Positions 41,901 through 47,900 of a stretch of 64,000 nt of DNA are shown here, piece by piece. Under the pieces are notes generated by a model. It was not told where the DNA came from. It saw only the letters and a program-made list of their open reading frames with translations, and made no database searches. Made by a program: the position numbers and the translations under genes. Position 1 is the stretch's first letter; each line of letters opens with the position of its first letter. The DNA is from a virus. The stretch lies in IMG/VR virus record IMGVR_UViG_3300035204_001773, positions 45,212-109,211 of that record; one strand, 5' to 3'.

Positions 41901-44900
41901 TTTCTTCTTTTCTTATGAGATCTTTGTCAACCTCATTGCCCGTTGGCGTTGTGCCTTTAAATCTTTCAAAGAAATTCGGAATATTACCGGCATATTTCGC
42001 TACTAATTTTTTCTTTCCAATCCGCGCGATATGATCTTTATGCAGATTATTCGCTCGCACAAGAGCTTGATCATATGCGGGATCCCCTGATTTACCCGTT
42101 TGTAAAGCACTGATTTCAGACGAATTCAAACCCATTTCATAAAGATAATGAGGCTCTTTCGATTTAAGGTCATCTGAATCAAAATCAGTAGCTTTGATCT
42201 CTAGCCCCTGCATAGGCATCCCCGGGGTAAACATACCTCCAAATTCTTCTTGTATCCTTTCGTTAGATATATCTATTGGTTCTTCGCCAGCTGTATAAGG
42301 TTTTCCCGAGACTGTATCTTGTGGTGGCGTTCTTCCTCCTACCGTCGTCTTTTGCGCGGTAGTCATTCCATGTATCATGCCTTCCCATAATGCTCCAGCA
42401 AGATCCCGTTTTGTCCCAACTGGTAACTTCATGCCGCCTACAGCGAATTTGCTTTGCAACTTGCCAGTTACTTGTGCTAACTGATTCTTAAAGTCTGGAT
42501 CTTGAAGAGCAGCCTCTTCATCACCTCCGTATGATTGCTTAACCGTCATCCCGGGTCCAGCTTCGTCTATAAACCAAGTTCCCATATTTGGTAGGACGGT
42601 CCCAGAAACTTGTTGCTCTACTTTATCATAGAACCTATCTCTTATTCCTGAATCAAATACTTTCGGATCAAGTCCATAACGCTGAACTCTCGATGATTTG
42701 TGTCTAGAAGATATTTCCGAAGGCTCTTCTGCTGATCCACCAGACTGTCCCGGCGCTCTTGTGCCCATCGTGAGAACTGGGGTATAATGAGGCGCGCGTT
42801 CTCCTTTAGATAAATTTATTACCGTGCCATCTGCTAACGTAATTGTTTTGTCAGCAGCAAAATTAGGCACGTTCCCCCACGCGGCCATAGCTTGTTTATC
42901 TCCCATTGCGCCGAGTGCCGAGCCCTGAGCGCCACTCTTGTCAATATGATCTCTAACCCAACTAAGTTTTCTTTTTGGTCCCGTTCCCCTATTATCGCTT
43001 TCGTGAACGTAAGTTCCTAAGCTCGGCGCGTACCTCCATAAGGCGTTTGCGTCGTAATGATCTATTTGGCTTTCCTTCTTCTGCGCAGACCTTAAAGAAG
43101 TCGATAGCCCCTTAGTAGTACGCATTGAGCTAGCGAAACTTGGAACAAATCCTCCAGCAACGCGTTGACCAGTTGTTGTGTCGATCATGTCAGGATCAGT
43201 AACCACATGCCCCTTACCCATCTCTCGAGCTTTCTTTAATAATCTTACGTGCTCTTGGGATACGCTTTTCCCCTCGCGGCTACGATCTATTACTTTCTTA
43301 TCTGGCCCGAGGAGAAGATGATAGTTTCCTTCTGTTCTATCTTCGAAGTTGGGAACAAAACCTCCTGCTACTCTTAAACGAAGCCCTCTGGCGTGACTAA
43401 TAGCATCCTCGGGGCTCTTAAAAGTTTGACCTGTCGGGTTGTATTTCCATCCTCGAGTTGTTAAAGGGCTATCATAAAGAGACTGAACATCATTCATTTC
43501 AGTCATTCCCTCAAATGGCTCCTGTCCTTTAGGCCAATGAGGCTTGGGATGTCCTGCGTCCATCAAATCTCGAACCGTTAGCCTTGACAACCGAGAAACT
43601 TCCTCATCGTACTCGGGGTCGCCGGGATTCGCCGGTAACATAAGATAGCTAGGTCCACCATCGAATCCTCCATCCGGCTTATGATGTTTTTTCCATCCTG
43701 ATGGTCGTGCAAAATTTGGAATAAAACCTGAAGCCCTCTTACTCCTTTCTATTCCGCCGGGATTTGCTCCACGGTTAGCGAAAGGAGTTTCAAAAGTCTG
43801 CACTCCCCGAACCCCAGTCATATTTAATCTTTCAATTTCTTCTATATTAGCCTTGGCGTCATCATACAAAACTAACTCGGGACTTTTTCCTGCTTCTTTG
43901 GCCTTTTTGCTCATTCTAGCCATTAGCAAGGTTTTCTTTTGAGCAGCATTTAAATAACGCCATTGCCTACTTCCTTGCCCCTCTGGCCATCCATCTTCGC
44001 CTAATTTTTCAAACTGGCCATGAAATCTACCGCCTTGAATAAAATCTTTTTTTCTAACAAGGCCTACTTCAAGACCTGTCTCAGGATCAATTGTACTAAA
44101 GTCTGGATTATCCATAACCTTCATGTCGTTGAACATGGATCCGCTAGTTATAACCCTATCAACATTTACCCCTTGACTTTCGAGTTGTCTCCTGATTACC
44201 GCGTTTGTTCCCTCTCCTTGAGTAATGGCTTGACGTGACCCTGCTCCTCTAGCAGTCGCTACAGTGACTGGTGCTTGTGATGCCTTATAATCTTCTCCTC
44301 TACTTGTCAGGGTTGACTTCTTTACCGACCAAGGGAATGCAAAAGATCTACTTGGCATATCGGCGGGATATGTGCCAAGATTTTCATCATAGTCTTCGAG
44401 ATTAACTACTTCACCGTCTTCTAAATCTCTGGGCCTTACATAGTTAGGAACAACACGTCTTCCTCTATTTGAGGAAAGAAAATTAGGTACGTTACCGCGG
44501 AAAACATTATACGTTTTTCCCTTGTGTCTTTTTAAATCCGGTCTTGCTTTTTCTACTTCATCATAGAAAGCGGTATAATCTATGGGCGCATCTAACGTTC
44601 CCGCTAATTGCTCATGGCTTCTTGCGTCATCCCTGTGAGATGTTGATAGTCTAGATTCCCGTTGACCTCGCACTTCTTCTTGAGATTTGTCAAGACCAAT
44701 TAGCCTCTTGCTCATTCCAAGCACGTTACCGAAGAAATCATTATTAAGACTTTCCCCTCCATGAATTATTGCGAACTTATCCATCGCGTCGAATTGACTC
44801 TGGTTAGTTACCAGAACCCCTTTTCCTACGTTGGGTATTTTCTTATCAAGAGCTTTGTTGCCTGATTTCAAACCGGCGAAAGTAGATTTCCCTGAGCCAG

Positions 44901-47900
44901 CTGGCCCCATGACAGTACTCACGGGCTTGCCAGTTTGAAAAGCGTCATAAACCAATTCTTCCCACGAATCTCTGTCCATTTTTGATCTATCGAAATCGAG
45001 AACACCTCTAGCAAAATTTGGAATCATTCCTGAAGCTTTCAACGCCATACTGCTCGAATCAAACGCTGGAACATGCCCCATGTACTTCGGTAGAGCATTT
45101 ATGGAACTAGCTGTTGTCGCTAGTGCTTTTCTAGACTTTCGCTTTTCCTCTTCCTGTCTTCTTGTAAATAAAGCGTGAGAATGCTCCCATTGCTCTTTAA
45201 ATTGCCCCTCGTTAATAAATGAATTTATAGTATCTTTACTTATTTCGCCCCCCTCGTCTCCTGCTGTTCGAGAAAATTCGGAACCATGCAATAAAGCACC
45301 GATAGTTTTATCTACCCTTTCTTTATCCGCTGCCCCCATGTCCCCAGAGAAATACGAGTCTGGATCTAAGCCTTCTAATTCTAACCCAGCGACTTTTGCT
45401 ATTGGATTATTTTTTCTTTTAATATTCTCTTTAGATGATAAACCAAGACCTCCGTGTTTCGGGTCTCCACGCCTTATGCCAAACCAATCTTTAGACCCAG
45501 CGGTTTGAACTGTATTAACTATTCTAGAACCAAACTCGGTTGCTTCAAATAATTTATCAGCCATACTATTCATATTACCCTGACTCGTACTATTTTTGGC
45601 ATCTGCTAAAGGAGTTTTCACACCAAAGGTATCAGGGTGCCTAAGCTTGTGATATCCCCCATCTCGCCCTTCCATATAGTCCCATCTAGTAGAACTAGAT
45701 TTAGCAAAATCAGTATCATCATAAACTAAAGCATCCACAGACCCCTCGAACGCTCTACCAACTGCTTGAGCCATTTGCCCTGTTCCAACAACTTTATTTA
45801 CATATTTTTTGATATCAGCCTCGTCAGCTGGCGGTTTAAAATATTGATTTGCATATCTTGATACTTCTGCTCCAATTTGATTATTGATTGACTCTTGCGC
45901 CTCAGAACTATCCGGTGCTCTTTTCGCTGACAAAGCAGGAAAAGAAGCCTTTAAAGAAACCCCATAAGCTCCGAAGGTCTGTTGTGCTTTATCATTAAAT
46001 TTTACATTATAAACCCCCGGAGTTGGTGTGCGCTTACCCCCACCTTTATCAGGCAAGAGTATGGAAGCCATGTGATGAGCATTGACTACTCCTCCGGGTA
46101 AAATATCTGCTTGACCGCTTGCTCTTTTGAGTTGCTTTTTAATTGGGTCTAATTTTTCATTAGTTAAATCTAAATAAGTTCTTGGAATTTTTAATTTCTC
46201 TTTCTCTGCTGCCATAAAATTAGGCACACTGCCAACTGCTGTAAATTTATTAAACTCACTCTTCTTAACTTTCTCAATTGTTTTTTCTAAAACTTTTTGT
46301 ACCTGCGGTTTATACTTTGGTAAAATAGCTGAATCTCCACCCTTAAGCCCCTTGGGTTTAACGCCGTATCTCTGAAACAGTTCTTTAGCAGTAAACTCCT
46401 GCTCACTAGAATTCATTATTACGCGTTTACCATCGATCGTGCCCCTAGACATATGCGCTCTAGTTCCAGAGGCTGCCCCCATAGCTCTGGCCATCTTTGT
46501 TTCTTCTTTATATGGGTCATAAAAGAAGTTAGGAATATTGCCCGAGGCATTCCCGCCGCCGCCTTTCTTCCCGGGGACATCCCAACCACCGCCCTTCATA
46601 GGGAACATAACTCCTCCGCCAAAACTTCCAGTAGAATGCATTGTCTTAGCTAACATAGCAACAATTTTAGCTTGATTCGTCATTTCTCTATTCTCTGCTC
46701 TTATTTTTTCTAAAAGATCTCTATGAACATCTGCAAGAGATTTTGTACCTCGCATAATTTCTTTTAACATCCTCGGCTCTTCAGCAAGCAGTGAATTCAA
46801 TTGGGTTTGAATCCTCTGTTGGTCCGCCATGTGCTTACCTCCCCCGCTAATCGTTTTAAAAGCGTCTACGGCATAAATCCTAAGTTTATCAAATAATTTA
46901 AACAAAGCCATAATACCCACGGCAAGACCCGGACCTTTTAAAAATTCTCCGAGACCTTTCGACATTCCAGAAGAAAGCTTAGATCCCAGACTCTCTCCCG
47001 AAGCCCCAAGGTCGGTTGATTCTAAAACTGTATTTATGCCCGAAAGAACTCTTTTTATAGCGGGGGCAAGAGCATCTTCTCCCAGCTTAGAACCGGCTTG
47101 TTTTAAATTAGCCATGGTTCTATTAATTAAAGTGCTAAAGCTTTGGTTCAATTTTTCATTTCTCGCAATAGCTTCATCGGTAGCAGAGGTGGCAATACCT
47201 AAAGCGTTTTCATATATTGAAAATTCTTTTGTTAAATCACTCAAAGAAGCTTTTAAAATATTAATTTGGAATACGCCACCAACTAATTCAGCAATCTGAG
47301 CTTGTTGCGATTGCGCTAGGCTATCGTACTGCCTCGCTAAATTTTGCAGCACTTGCATAAGAGGCATCATTTGCCCGCTTTGCTTTTTGGTTTGCACGCC
47401 AATTTCTTCAAGTGCCTCTAAGACTCTAGGCCTTTGTATTCTTGTGAAAATAGTTTTGAACGCGTTACCAATAACATTACCACCACGAGCAGTAACTTGT
47501 TGAGTGGCCGTTATAACTGCAAGTAGTTCTTCAAATTTTACTCCCGCTCCAGCAGCCGTGCTTCCTACTCTTCGGATTGCTTCAGCAAGGTCACCAGAAC
47601 TCACGGCAAAAGCCTGATCAACCTGAGCCATCTTACTAATTATTTCTGTAGAATTTAGAGCCGCCCTTGAATAGCCGTTCATAGCAGCAGTAATCGCGTT
47701 TACAGCAGCGGCGGCATCTAATCCAGAAATTCTTGTTAGTATAAGAGCGTCTTGGGTCCTTTTAAGGGTTTCTTGCATCCCAAGACCTTGTCTTGCGAAT
47801 TCTCCAGCAGCAGTAGCCACTGTTTGGAAACTTTGCGCTGTGTTTCTGGCTACATCAAATAATGAATTTCCAAATTTAGTAAGTTGGTTTTGGCTAGTAT

